Shown piece by piece: positions 1 through 27,659 of a stretch of DNA of 64,000 nt. The notes beneath the pieces are model-generated. The model worked only from the letters and a program-made list of their open reading frames with translations. It was not told the DNA's origin and made no database searches. The stretch's first letter is position 1. Each line of letters begins with the position of its first letter. Location of the stretch: contig CANTUZ010000014.1 of assembly GCA_947846985.1 (NCBI GenBank), positions 8,911,837 to 8,975,836 on the forward strand, in the 5' to 3' direction. The position numbers and the translations under genes were made by a program. This stretch comes from Fratercula arctica. Taxonomy: Eukaryota > Chordata > Aves > Charadriiformes > Alcidae.

Positions 1-46
1 CATCTCATGGGGTCTCCTTCTCCCCCAGATGATGTCCTCAGGGGGT

Positions 47-268
47 CTCTCATGGCTTGGGGACATCTCCAGTCCCATTGTCCTCCCCCTTGGGGCCATC
101 TCCAGGGGTTCCACCTCCCCTGGGGTTGTCCCCAGGTCCCTCCAGTCTCTCTTGATGTCCCCAGAGTGTCTCTCACGACTCGGGGACATTTCCAGTCCCG
201 TCCTCCTTCTCCTTGGGGCCATCTCCAGGGGTTCCACCTCCCTTGGTGGTGTTCCCAGGTCCCTTGGA
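47..268. repeat. 123-bp tandem duplication at the MBLAC1 3' end
   Basis: Two copies of a unit of about 123 bp begin at 47 and 170 (ctctcatggcttgg / ctctcacgactcgg, then a shared block on ttggggccatctccagggg). The second copy overlaps the last coding part of MBLAC1, whose stop codon is at 173-175, so the end of the protein is written in minisatellite sequence. Bases 1-172 hold no other gene that I can see. Confidence 0.75.
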
Positions 269-973
269 GCCATCTCCGGTGGTGGCATCTTCCTCCTCTT
301 CATCACCCCGGGAGACTTCGTTGTCCCCTCGCTCCCTGAAGACGCGGAAGGGTGGCCCGTGCCCCGGCACGATGACATCGGCCATGGCCACCACCCGCCG
401 CCGGCTCCTCTCCTGCTTCTCGGGGTCTTCGCTCAACGCCCTCCATTGCTCCTTGTCCTCCTCCGCCTCGAACAAGTCCCCGGCCACCACCACCGTCCCC
501 AAGGAGGTGGCCTTGACCACCAGGCTGACGTGACCCAGGGTATGACCCGGGGTGGCCACCACCTCCAGGTGACCGGGGTCCAGGACGTAGGGCCACCCTT
601 TGGCCAAGCCGTTGGGGACGTAGCACCCGTCCCCGTGACACACGTCGTAGCCCATGACCAGGGTGGCTTCGGGGAAGAGGTTGACGTTGCCCACGTGGTC
701 GGAGTGGCCGTGGGTGCAGACGACGTGGGTGACGTCCCGCGGGGACACCCCCAGCTCCGCCAGGTGACCCAGGAGCCGTCGCTGGCCCCAGGGACCCCCC
801 GTGTCCACCAGGGCGGTGACGGGGCCACCGGCCACCAGGGTGACGGTGCCGTCGGCCCAGAGGGTGCCGTCGGGGTGGGGGTGGCTGTAGCCCTCCTGGA
901 CCACCCGCAGGGTGTAGGGGACACCCGGCACCTCCCGCGTCCCCAGGGGGGACGTTCGGAACCCCCGGGACAT
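173..973 (-). CDS. MBLAC1: MBLAC1, metallo-beta-lactamase domain-containing protein 1
   Basis: An intact single-exon frame of 266 codons, about the length of human MBLAC1. The metallo-beta-lactamase fold is clear: VDTGGPW at 56-62, the zinc motif THGHSDH at 87-93 (H88, H90, D92, H93), TPGH with H144, VVAGD with D166, and VPGHGPPFR at 202-210 with H205. These are the expected ligands of a two-metal site. The human protein has been reported as a nuclease that trims replication-dependent histone pre-mRNA 3' ends; that role is transferred by homology. The ATG at 973 gives a start only slightly shorter than usual. The tail after about residue 215 is acidic then Gly/Pro/Lys-rich, unlike the family, and its end is encoded by a 123-bp repeat. 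It diverges from TAF6 across a 2.9-kb repeat-rich spacer. Confidence 0.93.
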   Translation of the reverse strand: MSRGFRTSPLGTREVPGVPYTLRVVQEGYSHPHPDGTLWADGTVTLVAGGPVTALVDTGGPWGQRRLLGHLAELGVSPRDVTHVVCTHGHSDHVGNVNLFPEATLVMGYDVCHGDGCYVPNGLAKGWPYVLDPGHLEVVATPGHTLGHVSLVVKATSLGTVVVAGDLFEAEEDKEQWRALSEDPEKQERSRRRVVAMADVIVPGHGPPFRVFRERGDNEVSRGDEEEEDATTGDGSKGPGNTTKGGGTPGDGPKEKEDGTGNVPES

Positions 974-984
974 GGGGCGGGGGG

Positions 985-2345
985 GGGGAAGGGGTCACGG
1001 GGGGGGGGTTTGAGGGGTCACCGAGGGCGTTGAGGGTGACAAGGGGGGTTACAGGGAGGTTTGGGGGGGTCACTGGGGGGGTTTGAGGGGGTCACAAGGG
1101 GGGTTTAGAGTGGTCACGGGGGGGTTTAGGGTGTCACCGAGGGCATGGGGGGGGGTCAAGTTGGGGTTTGGGGGGGTCATGGGAGGGTTTGAGGGGTCAC
1201 GGGGGGGGGTTTAAGGGGTCACCGAGGGCGTTAAGGGGGGGCACAGAGAGGTTTGGGGGGGGTCACTGGGGGGGTTTGAGGGGTCACCAAGGGCGCTGAG
1301 GGTGTCAAGGGGGGGCACAGGGAGGGGCTGGGGGGGTCACTGGGGGGGTTTGAGGGGTCACAAGGGGGGTTTAGGGTGGTCACGGGGGGGTTTAGGGTGT
1401 CACCGAGGGCATGGGGGGGGTCAAGTTGGGGTTTGGGGGGGTCACTGGGGGGGTTTGAGGGGTCACAAGGGGGGTTTAGAGTGGTCACGGGGGGGGTTTA
1501 GGGTGTCACCGAGGGCATGGGGGGGGGGTCAAGTTGGGGTTTGGGGGGGGCCACGGGAGGGTTTGAGGGGTCACGGGGGGGGGGGGGGTTTAAGGGGTCA
1601 CCAAGGGCATTAAGTGGGGTCACAGGGGGGTTTGAGGGGTCACGGGGGGGGGGTTTGAGGGGTCACCAAGGGCATTGAGGGTGTCAAGGGGGGGGCACAG
1701 GGAGGGGCTGGGGAGGGGTTACAGGGAGGTTTGGGGGGGGGTTGAGGGGTCACAAGGGGGGTTTAGGGTGGTCACGGGGGGGGTTTAGGGTGTCACCGAG
1801 GGCATTGGGGGGGGTCAAGTTGGGGTTTGGGGGGGCCACGGGAGGGTTTGAGGGGTCACGGGGGGGGGTTTAAGGGGTCACCGAGGGTGTTAAGGGGGGG
1901 CACAGGGAGGGGTTGGGGGGGTCACAGGGAGGTTTGGGGGGGGTTTGAGGGGTCACTGGGGGGGGTTTGAGGGGTCACGGGGGGGTTTAGGGTGTCACCG
2001 AGGGCATTGGGGGGGGTCACGGGGGTCAAGTTGGGGTTTGGGGGGGGTCACGGGAGGGTTTGAGGGGTCACTGGGGGATTTGGGGGGGGTCACAGGGGGG
2101 CTTAAGGGGTCACCAGGGGCATTGGGGGGGTCACAGGGGGGGTTGGGGGGGGTCGGGTTGGGGGGGGGTCCCCAGGGGGTTTGGGGAGTCACAGGGAGGT
2201 TTAAGGGGGGGGGTGTTGGGGGGTCACAGGGGTGTTTGGGGGGGGGTCAAAGGCATCACAGGGGGGATCCCGGGGGGGGGGGGCGGAGGTTGTCGAGGTC
2301 GTTGGGTCACGGTGGCCTGGGGGGGGGGGGGAAGGTTGGAGGAGA
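985..2345. repeat. G-rich minisatellite, MBLAC1-TAF6 spacer
   Basis: Degenerate units of roughly 20-35 bp built on ggtttgaggggtcacgggg, with larger blocks of several units recurring (for example the gtcaagttggggtttggggg segment near 1155, 1419, 1528, 1817 and 2028). G runs of 6-12 are common on the plus strand. No gene seen; the long frames here are repeat shadows. Confidence 0.85.
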
Positions 2346-2349
2346 CCCC

Positions 2350-3455
2350 CCCCAATGGTCCCCCATTTCCCCCCCCCACCTCAGTGGTGTCCGTCCGTCC
2401 CCCCAATGGTCCCTCCCACCCCCCAACCCCCCCCCATTCCCCCCAATGGTCCCTCCCACCCCCCAACCCCCCCCATTCCCCCCAATGGTCTCTCCCACCC
2501 CACCCCCCCCCATTCCCCCCCCATGTCCCTCCACCCCCACCCCCCCCATTCCCCCCATGGTCTCTCCCACCTCCCAACCCCCCCCCATTCCCCCAATGGT
2601 CTCTCCCCCCCCACCCCCCCATTCCCCCCAGGTCTCTCCCACCCCCATTCCCCCCCCAATGGTCTCGTCCCACCCCAACCCCCCCCATTCCCCCCATGGT
2701 CTCTCCCACCCCCAACCCACCCCCCATTCCCCCCCCAATGGTCTCTCCCTACCCCCCAACCCCCCCATTCCCCCCAATGGTCTCTCCCACACCCCCCCCC
2801 CCCATTCCCCCCAATGGTCTCTCCCCCCCCCCCCCCCCCATTCCCCCCAATGGTCTCTCCCACCCCCCCCCATTCCCCCCCCAATGGTCTCTCCCACCCC
2901 CCCCATTCCCCCAATGGTCTCTCCCCCCCCCCCATTCCCCCAATGTCTCTCCACCCCCACCCCCCCATTCCCCCCAATGGTCTCTCCCACCCCCCACCCC
3001 CCCCCCATTCCCCCCAATGTCCCTCCCACCCCCACCCCCCCATTCCCCCAATGGTCTCTCCCCACCCCCCAACCCCCCCCCCATTCCCCCAATGGTCTCT
3101 CCCACCCCCCAACCCCCCAATGGTCTCTCCCATCCCGCCAAACCCTCCCCAATGGTCCCCCCCTCACCCCAATGGTCTCTCCCACCCCCCCAATCCCCCC
3201 CCCGTTCCCCCTCCATGGTCCCTCCCACCCCCCCCTCACCCCCATGGTCCCCCTCAATCCCCCCCCCCCCCCCGCAATGGTCTCTCCCACACTCCCATTT
3301 CCCCCCCCCCATAGTCCCTCCCACCCTCCCAAACCCCCTCAGTGGTCTCTCCCCACCCCCCCCCCGCGGTCCCCCCATCCCCCAATGGTTCCCCCCCCCC
3401 CAATGGTCCCCCCCCATTCCCCCCCCCCCAATGGTCTCTCCCATCCCCCGTTACC
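2350..3455. repeat. C-rich minisatellite, MBLAC1-TAF6 spacer
   Basis: Dozens of units of about 25-35 bp on the theme ccattccccccaatggtctc followed by a C run of variable length. Strand composition flips here from G-rich (before 2345) to C-rich. The Pro-rich frames across it run in all three phases, so they are not coding. Confidence 0.88.
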
Positions 3456-3459
3456 TCAG

Positions 3460-3903
3460 CTCCTGCCGCCTCGCGCACGCGCGCTTCCCTCCGCCCCCTC
3501 CCGCCGCTCCGCGCATGCGCAGATCCCCGCCCCCCCCACCCTGTCCTAGGTCCTGGCAGGGTAATAGCGGCGTACGCTTCGCCCCGCCTCCCCTCCATCG
3601 CGACAAGCCCTTGTTAATCCCTATATCGCAGCGTGATATCGTATTAATCTCAGAAGAGCGTGTGGTCTTGGGAGTGAGGAGCTCGGTGAGGCGTCGCTCC
3701 CCCGCTTTTAATACACTGCGGCCGGGACCTGGCGCTGAAGAGAGGCCGGGCCAAGATGGCGGCGGCGCTGAGGGGCCGGGCCAAGATGGCGGCGGCGGGA
3801 AGCGGGGAGGCGGCCTGAGAGGTCCGGTCTTGGGGTTTCCCCCCGATTTTTGGGGTGTCTCCCCCCCCCGTGTTTTTGGGGTCCCCCTCGGGTTTTTGTG
3901 GGG
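3460..3903 (+). promoter_or_regulatory. TAF6 CpG-island promoter and 5' leader
   Basis: A CpG-dense, non-repetitive stretch before the TAF6 start. It holds a perfect NRF-1-type palindrome gcgcatgcgc at 3511-3520, GC boxes around 3490-3505, and two YY1-type sites AAGATGGCGGC at 3753-3763 and 3783-3793, carried on a 30-bp tandem duplication. There is no clear TATA box. This is typical of a housekeeping promoter. The transcription start is not visible directly; YY1 sites of this kind usually lie just downstream of it. The TAF6 ATG at 3904 has a good context (G at -3, G at +4). Confidence 0.7.
3756..3818 (+). other. Possible upstream ORF in the TAF6 leader (20 codons)
   Basis: An ATG inside the first YY1 site opens a 20-codon frame (MAAALRGRAKMAAAGSGEAA) closed by TGA at 3816-3818. 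The second YY1 site supplies an in-frame second ATG. It could be a translated leader ORF if transcription starts upstream, or simply a by-product of the YY1 motif. Low confidence as a functional element. Confidence 0.3.
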
Positions 3904-21538
<17,635 letters not shown>

Positions 21539-21639
21539 GTACCGCCCTTGGGGACAACGCGGGGGGGGGGGGGGGGGGGGGGGGTGTCTTCGTGTCCTCC
21601 AGAGCTGTCACCTTGGGGACATGGGGGTGGCCCTGAGGT

Positions 21640-22420
21640 GGCCCCCACCCCCAAGGTCTCCTTCTGGGGTGTCACCATGCTCACGAGGTGGCATTGTCAC
21701 CCCAAGTGTCCCTCATGTCCCCTGTCCTTGACGTCCTTCTGGGGTGTCACCATGGTCATTGGGTGGCATCGTCACCCCAAGTGTCCCCAACGTGTGTCTC
21801 CATCCTTGACGTCCTTCTGGGGTGTCACCATGGTCATGAGGTGGCATTGTCACCCCAAGTGTCCCTCATGTCCCCTGTCCTTGACGTCCTTCTGGGGTGT
21901 CACCATGGTCATGAGGTGGCATTGTCACCCCAAGTGTCCCTGGTGTCCCCTGTCCTTGACGTCCTTCTGGGGTGCCACCATGGCCACGAGGTGGCATTGT
22001 CACCCCAAGTGTCCCTCATGTCCCCTGTCCTTGACGTCCTTCTGGAGTGTCACCATGCTCACGAGGTGGCATTGTCACCCCAAGTGTCCCTCATGTCCCC
22101 TGTCCTTGACATCCTTCTGGGGTGTCACCATGCTCACGAGGTGGCATTGTCACCCCAAGTGTCCCTCATGTCCCCTGTCCTTGATGTCCTTCTGGGGTGC
22201 CACCATGGTCATGAGGTGGCATCGTCACCCCAAGTGTCCCCAACGTGTGTCTCCATCCTTGACGTCCTTCTGGGGTGTCACCATGCTCACGAGGTGGCAT
22301 TGTCACCCCAAGTGTCCCTCATGTCCCCTGTCCTTGATGTCCTTCTGGGGTGTCACCATGCTCACGAGGTGGCATCGTCACCCCAAGTGTCCCTCATGTC
22401 CCCATCGTGGTGGCATCAAT
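21640..22420. repeat. ~80-bp tandem array after TAF6 exon 13
   Basis: About ten units on ccttgacgtccttctggggt, each with a gaggtggcattgtcacccca segment. It lies in what should be TAF6 intron 13. No exon for the missing TAF6 C-terminus was found. Confidence 0.88.
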
Positions 22421-24060
22421 GGTCCCCATGTCCCCATGTCCCACACTGTCCCCATGTCCCTGTGCCTCCCATTGTCCCCGTGTCCCCATGTCCCCTCACT
22501 GTCCCCATGTCCCCATGTCCCACACTGTCCCCATGTCCCTGTGCCTCCCATTGTCCCCGTGTCCCCATGTCCCCACACTGTCCCCATGTCCCCGTGCCCC
22601 ACACTGTCCCCATGCCCCACACTGTCCCCATGTCCCCGTGCCCCACACTGTCCCCATGCCCCACACTGTCCCCATGTCCCCGTGCCCCACACTGTCCCCA
22701 TGCCCCACACTGTCCCCATGTCCCCGTGCCCCACACTGTCCCCATGCCCCACACTGTCCCCATGCCCCACACTGTCCCCATGTCCCCGTGCCCCACACTG
22801 TCCCCATGCCCCACACTGTCCCCATGTCCCCATGTCCCACACTGTCCCCATGTCCCCACACTGTCCCCGTGCCCCACACTGTCCCCATGCCCCACACTGT
22901 CCCCGTGCCCCCTACAGTGTCCCCATGTCCCCACACTGTCCCCGTGCCCCACACTGTCCCCATGTCCCCACACTGTCCCCATGTCCCTGTGCCCCCCATT
23001 GTCCCCGTGTCCCCATGTCCCCTCACTGTCCCCACGCCACCCATGGTCCCCATGTCCCCACACTGTCCCCGTGTCCCCATGTCCCCACACTGTCCCCATG
23101 TCCCCATGTCCCCACACTGTCCCCGTGTCCCACACTGTCCCCATGTCCCCGTGTCCCACACTGTCCCCATGTCCCCACACTGTCCCCATGTCCCCACACT
23201 GTCCCCATGTCCCCGTGCCCCACACTGTCCCCATGTCCCCACACTGTCCCCATGTCCCCATGCCCCACACTGTCCCCATGTCCCCACACTGTCCCCATGT
23301 CCCCCGTGCCCCACACTGTCCCTGTGCCCCACACTGTCCCCATGCCCTACACTGTCCCCATGTCCCCATGTCCCCACACTGTCCCCATGTCCTACACTGT
23401 CCCCATGTCCCCGTGCCCCACACTGTCCCCATGCCCCACACTGTCCCCGTGCCCCACACTGTCCCCATGCCCCACACTGTCCCCGTGCCCCCTACAGTGT
23501 CCCCATGTCCCCACACTGTCCCCATGTCCCTGTGCCCCCCATTGTCCCCGTGTCCCCACACTGTCCCCATGTCCCCGTGCCCCACACTGTCCCCATGTCC
23601 CACACTGTCCCCATGTCCCCACACTGTCCCCATGTCCCACACTGTCCCCATGTCCCCGTGCCCCACACTGTCCCCATGTCCCACACTGTCCCCATGTCCC
23701 CACACTGTCCCCATGTCCCACACTGTCCCCATGCCCCACACTGTCCCCATGCCCCCCACACTGTCCCCATGTCCCCACACTGTCCCCATGTCCCTGTGCC
23801 CCCCATTGTCCCCGTGTCCCCACACTGTCCCCATGTCCCCGTGCCCCACACTGTCCCCATGTCCCACACTGTCCCCATGTCCCCACACTGTCCCCATGTC
23901 CCACACTGTCCCCATGTCCCCACACTGTCCCCATGTCCCACACTGTCCCCATGTCCCCGTGCCCCACACTGTCCCCATGTCCCACACTGTCCCCATGTCC
24001 CCACACTGTCCCCATGTCCCACACTGTCCCCATGCCCCACACTGTCCCCATGTCCCTGTT
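22421..24060. repeat. Short-unit array (cacactgtccccatg) running into the gap
   Basis: About 1.6 kb of units of roughly 17-25 bp on ccccacactgtccccatgtc with gccccacactgtccccgtg variants. It is uniform enough to be open in several frames on both strands, none of them coding. It ends at the assembly gap, which it probably caused. Confidence 0.92.
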
Positions 24061-24554
24061 NCNNNNNNNNNNNNNNNNNNNNNNNNNNNNNNNNNNNNNN
24101 NNNNNNNNNNNNNNNNNNNNNNNNNNNNNNNNNNNNNNNNNNNNNNNNNNNNNNNNNNNNNNNNNNNNNNNNNNNNNNNNNNNNNNNNNNNNNNNNNNNN
24201 NNNNNNNNNNNNNNNNNNNNNNNNNNNNNNNNNNNNNNNNNNNNNNNNNNNNNNNNNNNNNNNNNNNNNNNNNNNNNNNNNNNNNNNNNNNNNNNNNNNN
24301 NNNNNNNNNNNNNNNNNNNNNNNNNNNNNNNNNNNNNNNNNNNNNNNNNNNNNNNNNNNNNNNNNNNNNNNNNNNNNNNNNNNNNNNNNNNNNNNNNNNN
24401 NNNNNNNNNNNNNNNNNNNNNNNNNNNNNNNNNNNNNNNNNNNNNNNNNNNNNNNNNNNNNNNNNNNNNNNNNNNNNNNNNNNNNNNNNNNNNNNNNNNN
24501 NNNNNNNNNNNNNNNNNNNNNNNNNNNNNNNNNNNNNNNNNNNNNNNNNNNNNN
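24061..24554. other. Assembly gap (N run)
   Basis: All N except one C at 24062. The TAF6 3' exons (plus strand) and the rest of mucin gene C (minus strand) should both lie here, so the true missing length is probably far more than the 494 bases shown. Confidence 0.98.
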
Positions 24555-26897
24555 TGTTCTGGTTGTGTTGGGTGTGGAGACTTTTGTGGTTTCGGAAGTT
24601 GTCATGGAGTTTTCAGGGATTACTGTGAAGGAATTGAGGATGAGACCTGTGGGAGGGTTCCTTGGGGCTGGGGGCGGGGAGAAATTCACCCCCCTCTTTC
24701 TCGCCATGGATCATAGAATCATGGAATGGTTTGGGTTTGGAAGGGACCTTAAAGCCCACCCAGTGCCATCCCCTGCCCTGGGCAGGGACACCTCCCCCCG
24801 GCCCAGGTTGCTCCGAGCCCCGTCCAACCTGTCCTTGAACCCCTCCAGGGATGGGGCAGCCACAGCTTCTCTGGGCAACCTGGGCCAGGGGCTCACCCCC
24901 CTCACAGCCAAGAATTTCTTCACAATATCTCATCTCAGTTTCCCTTCTTCCAGCTTAAAACCCTTCCCCCTCATCCCACGGCTCCCCTCCCTGACCCAGA
25001 GTCCCTCCCCAGCTTTCCTGGAGCCCCTTTAGGGACTGGCAGGGGCTGGAAGGTCTCCCCGGAGCCTTCTCTTCTCCAGGCTGAACCCCCCCAGCTCTCT
25101 CAGCCTGTCCCCACAGCAGAGGGGCTCCAGCCCTCCCAGCAGCTCCGTGGCCTCCTCTGGCCCCGCTCCCACGGCTCCGTGTCCTTCTGCTGTTGGTGGT
25201 CCCAGAGCTGGATACAGCACTCCAGGTTGGGGTCTCACCAGAGGGGACAGAATCCCTTCCCTCGACCTTCCGGCCGCGCTGCTGGTGGCGCAGCCCTGGA
25301 TGCGGTCGCCGGCTCACGTCGAGCTTCTCATCAACCAACACCCCCACCCCCCCCCCCAAAAACCGATGCCCATGGATCCCCTCTCGCCACGGGTGCTGCG
25401 TCCCCCTGAGGTGCGGGGGGGGGGGGTGACCCCAGTCCCATCCCACCGGCAAGTTCCCACCCTCCTACCCCAAAGCACCCCTTGGACGTCCTCCAACCCA
25501 CCCCAGAGAAGCCGGTTTGAGAATGGACTTTGTTCACAGCTGATTCTCAGAGGGCGGGAACTTATCATTATCCTTTCCTTTGCACGTTCATCTCCCAGAC
25601 TTTCACTTCCCGAGAAAAGGAGCTGAAGCCTCGGAGGGTTGGGGAGCACGTGTCCCGGCAAGGAAACCCGTGTCACTTGATAGCGGGGGCGAGGGTTCAT
25701 GGCAAGGACGTGGAGCCGCGGGAGTGGGAACTGTGTACCTGGGGTAGGGGTGAAGGGCGGTGACACCCTTGCGCTGTTATCGCTCGTGTGAGCATGGGTC
25801 GCCCGGGGAGGTGGCCCGGGGAGGATGGTGGTGTTCTACAAATCAAGGGTTTGTTTCGTTTTTTTTTTTTTTTTTTGATTTGAGCTTGTTCGAGCTCAAA
25901 AAAAACCCAAAAAAAACAAAAAAAAAACCACCAAAAAAAAAACCCAAAAAAACCCCAAACGAACAAACAAACAAACAAAAAAAACCCCAAACCCCAAAAC
26001 AAACCAAAACCCCAAAACAAAAACCCAAATTAAAAAAAAATAAGGCCCAAACAACAAAAAAAAGAACCCCACCACCACCGCCAACCACCCCGCCCCCCCA
26101 GAGAAAAAGCCGTGCTGTTTCAAAAAGCCCCATCTTTCCGGCTCATTTGCTCTTAATTGATGTTCTCCAGCCGAGTTCTCTCCGCCATCCTCCAAAATTA
26201 GCCTCCCTTATGCAATCAACTCGCCGGCTTCCCTGCTCTTAACGAGGATTAAAAGCTCCTGGATGCGCCAAGCGCCGCGCGTGGCCGGAGCCGGGGGTGG
26301 GGGGACGGGGACACGGGCAGGGGGTGGGTTGGCATCAGCAGACGCCGTCGGCGGGAGGAGGAGGATGGGGATGGATCAACCGGCGAAGGGTGGGGTGGGG
26401 AGGGGTGGTGGTGATGGGGGGGGGGGCGGTTGGGGGGTGGTCAGCTCTTGGGTTGGGTGGGGGGGACACCTCGGCCCCCATCCGGAGCTACGGCCACCTC
26501 GCGGCGGCGGTGGGGACCGGACAAGGGGGGTGTGCGTAGGTGCCAAGCGTCACCCGTTTGGGGACACACCCAGCCCGTGGTCGGGGGAGGGGGGGGGGGG
26601 GGCTGGTTTGGACCCCCGAAGCATCCCTGTGAGACCCCCGTGGGTGGGGCGGGAGCTTGGAAAAATGGGGTGTTGGGGGTCTATTTTTTTTTTTTTTTTT
26701 GGCCAGGGGAAGAAACCCAGGAGGACGCGTCACCTCCCGTCCCACCTTGTGCCACCCGCTCCCCTGCGTCCGTGTCCCCCACCACCACCACCAAGAAACA
26801 CCCAGGGAAAGCCCCCCCATCCTCCCCGGTCCTACTCACTCGTATCTCCGAAGAGGAGGAGGAGGAAGAAGGGGAGAGGAAGGATGGAAACCTTCAT
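24555..26897 (-). CDS. Mucin gene C: signal-peptide exon plus start of a Thr/Ser-rich exon, cut by the gap
   Basis: Exon 1 (26897-26840) starts with ATG and reads MKVSILPLPFFLLLLFGDT, a convincing signal peptide with a Leu/Phe core, and ends in phase 1 at a strong donor, A|GTGAGT. A good acceptor with a pyrimidine tract (ctcaattccttcacag) starts the next exon at 24622, also in phase 1. Joined, the frame continues IIPENSMTTSETTKVSTP and then NTT, an N-glycosylation sequon, up to the gap at 24554. The small phase-1 signal-peptide exon followed by a Thr/Ser exon copies genes A and B, and gene C follows gene B in the same direction with about 560 bp between them. I infer a third membrane mucin of the MUC3/MUC12/MUC17 group. 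No EGF, SEA or membrane exon is visible, so it could also be a remnant or another Thr-rich surface protein. A CR1 element lies in intron 1. Confidence 0.6.
24709..25353 (-). mobile_element. CR1 LINE fragment, 3' part
   Basis: Reading the plus strand, tcatagaatcatggaatggt at 24712 is the reverse complement of the CR1 3' terminus (ATTCTATGA repeat). It is followed by the familiar reverse-strand CR1 landmarks: ctctgggcaacctg, ggtctccccggagccttctc, aggctgaac, cagagctggatacagcactc and gagcttctcatcaaccaaca. The element is 5'-truncated at about 25353 and seems to lack about 40 bases near 25305. CR1 copies of this form are typical of bird genomes. It lies inside intron 1 of mucin gene C, in the same orientation. 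Confidence 0.95.
25354..25859. other. Single-copy intron sequence, no gene seen
   Basis: Mostly unique sequence of moderate GC between the CR1 fragment and an A/T-rich block, inside intron 1 of gene C as modelled. Short frames on both strands show no recognisable domain. Confidence 0.5.
25860..26070. repeat. Poly(T) and A/C-rich simple sequence with a hairpin
   Basis: A run of 17 T (25860-25876), then ttgagct at 25880-25886 and its inverted copy agctcaa at 25893-25899 around a 6-base loop, then about 150 bases of A runs broken by ccc and caaa. The T run and the A runs can extend the stem. Origin unknown; it may be a decayed retroposon tail. Confidence 0.8.
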
Positions 26898-27459
26898 CTT
26901 CCCGTTCAACGATCCCACACCGGCAACATCCCAGAGCCCTGGCCGTGTTGGGAGCGGGCAGAACGCTGGCAAGAAGCGCCCTTTGCCCCCCCCCACCCCA
27001 CCCCCCACCCCCGGCTATGGGCAGGGACCAAACCACAGGGTTTGTTTAGTGGCCCCGCAGCTGTTGGGTTGCCAAGACTCCCCCAGAAAAGCCCCCGTGG
27101 CCTTCCAGCCCCCGTTGGGTAGCGTTTCCTCAAGGTACGTGCGCGTGTAGGGGGGGTGAATTCAAAGCCAACCCCCCAAAATTTGGCAGGGGAAGTCGGG
27201 GGTGGGGGTGGGGGGGTCGAATTCCACCCCCTCCAAGGTGGGCACGGGCAGCAGCCCATTGCACCAGTGGGGAAAACAGGGAAACACCCCGCCCCCGCCC
27301 CCTGTAACACTTTCCCAAAAAATCCTTGGCCACTTTTCTCCCGCTTTTTCCCCGACGCCCAGCGAGCAGGGAAGGGGCTTTTTTCCCACCCAGAAAACAA
27401 ACACCCAGTGACCTCGGTGGTTGCCACCGGGGGCGGCGGGAGGTGTGGGGCTGGGTGGA
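26898..27459. other. Spacer between mucin genes B and C, no gene seen
   Basis: Between the gene C start (26897) and the candidate gene B poly(A) signal (27460). It would contain the gene C promoter; I see no clear TATA box. A Phe/Pro-coding frame on the minus strand has no domain. The stretch 26070-26839, inside intron 1 of gene C, also shows only a poly(T) run near 26683-26700 and G-rich sequence. Confidence 0.5.
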
Positions 27460-27465
27460 TTTATT
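27460..27465 (-). terminator. Candidate poly(A) signal of mucin gene B
   Basis: The plus strand reads tttatt, giving AATAAA on the minus strand. It is the only canonical signal I found between the gene B tail exons and the gene C start. It would leave a 3' UTR of about 1 kb. Confidence 0.5.
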
Positions 27466-27659
27466 TCTTTGTGGTGGCAAAGGATTAATTCTTGTTTTAT
27501 TTCAGGGCGGGTAGGTGTTGGCTGCGTGTTCCTCCCCACCGGTGCTCTGCAAACAAGTGATTTTTCGGCGTAATTTCTTCCTCCTCCGGTTGCTGTTGGG
27601 TCTTCCCCTATCGTTTCCAGCCCTGCCCGGTGGCACGGCACTAGGAATTCCCCTCCAAA

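Noticed and set aside
22421..24060. CRISPR-like array of short repeats
   Set aside because: Units vary in length, there are no unique spacers of constant size, and the genome is eukaryotic. It is an ordinary minisatellite.
25029..25452. Short minus-strand ORFs in the CR1 region as a coding gene
   Set aside because: They are degenerate CR1 3' sequence, 5'-truncated and without intact reverse transcriptase.
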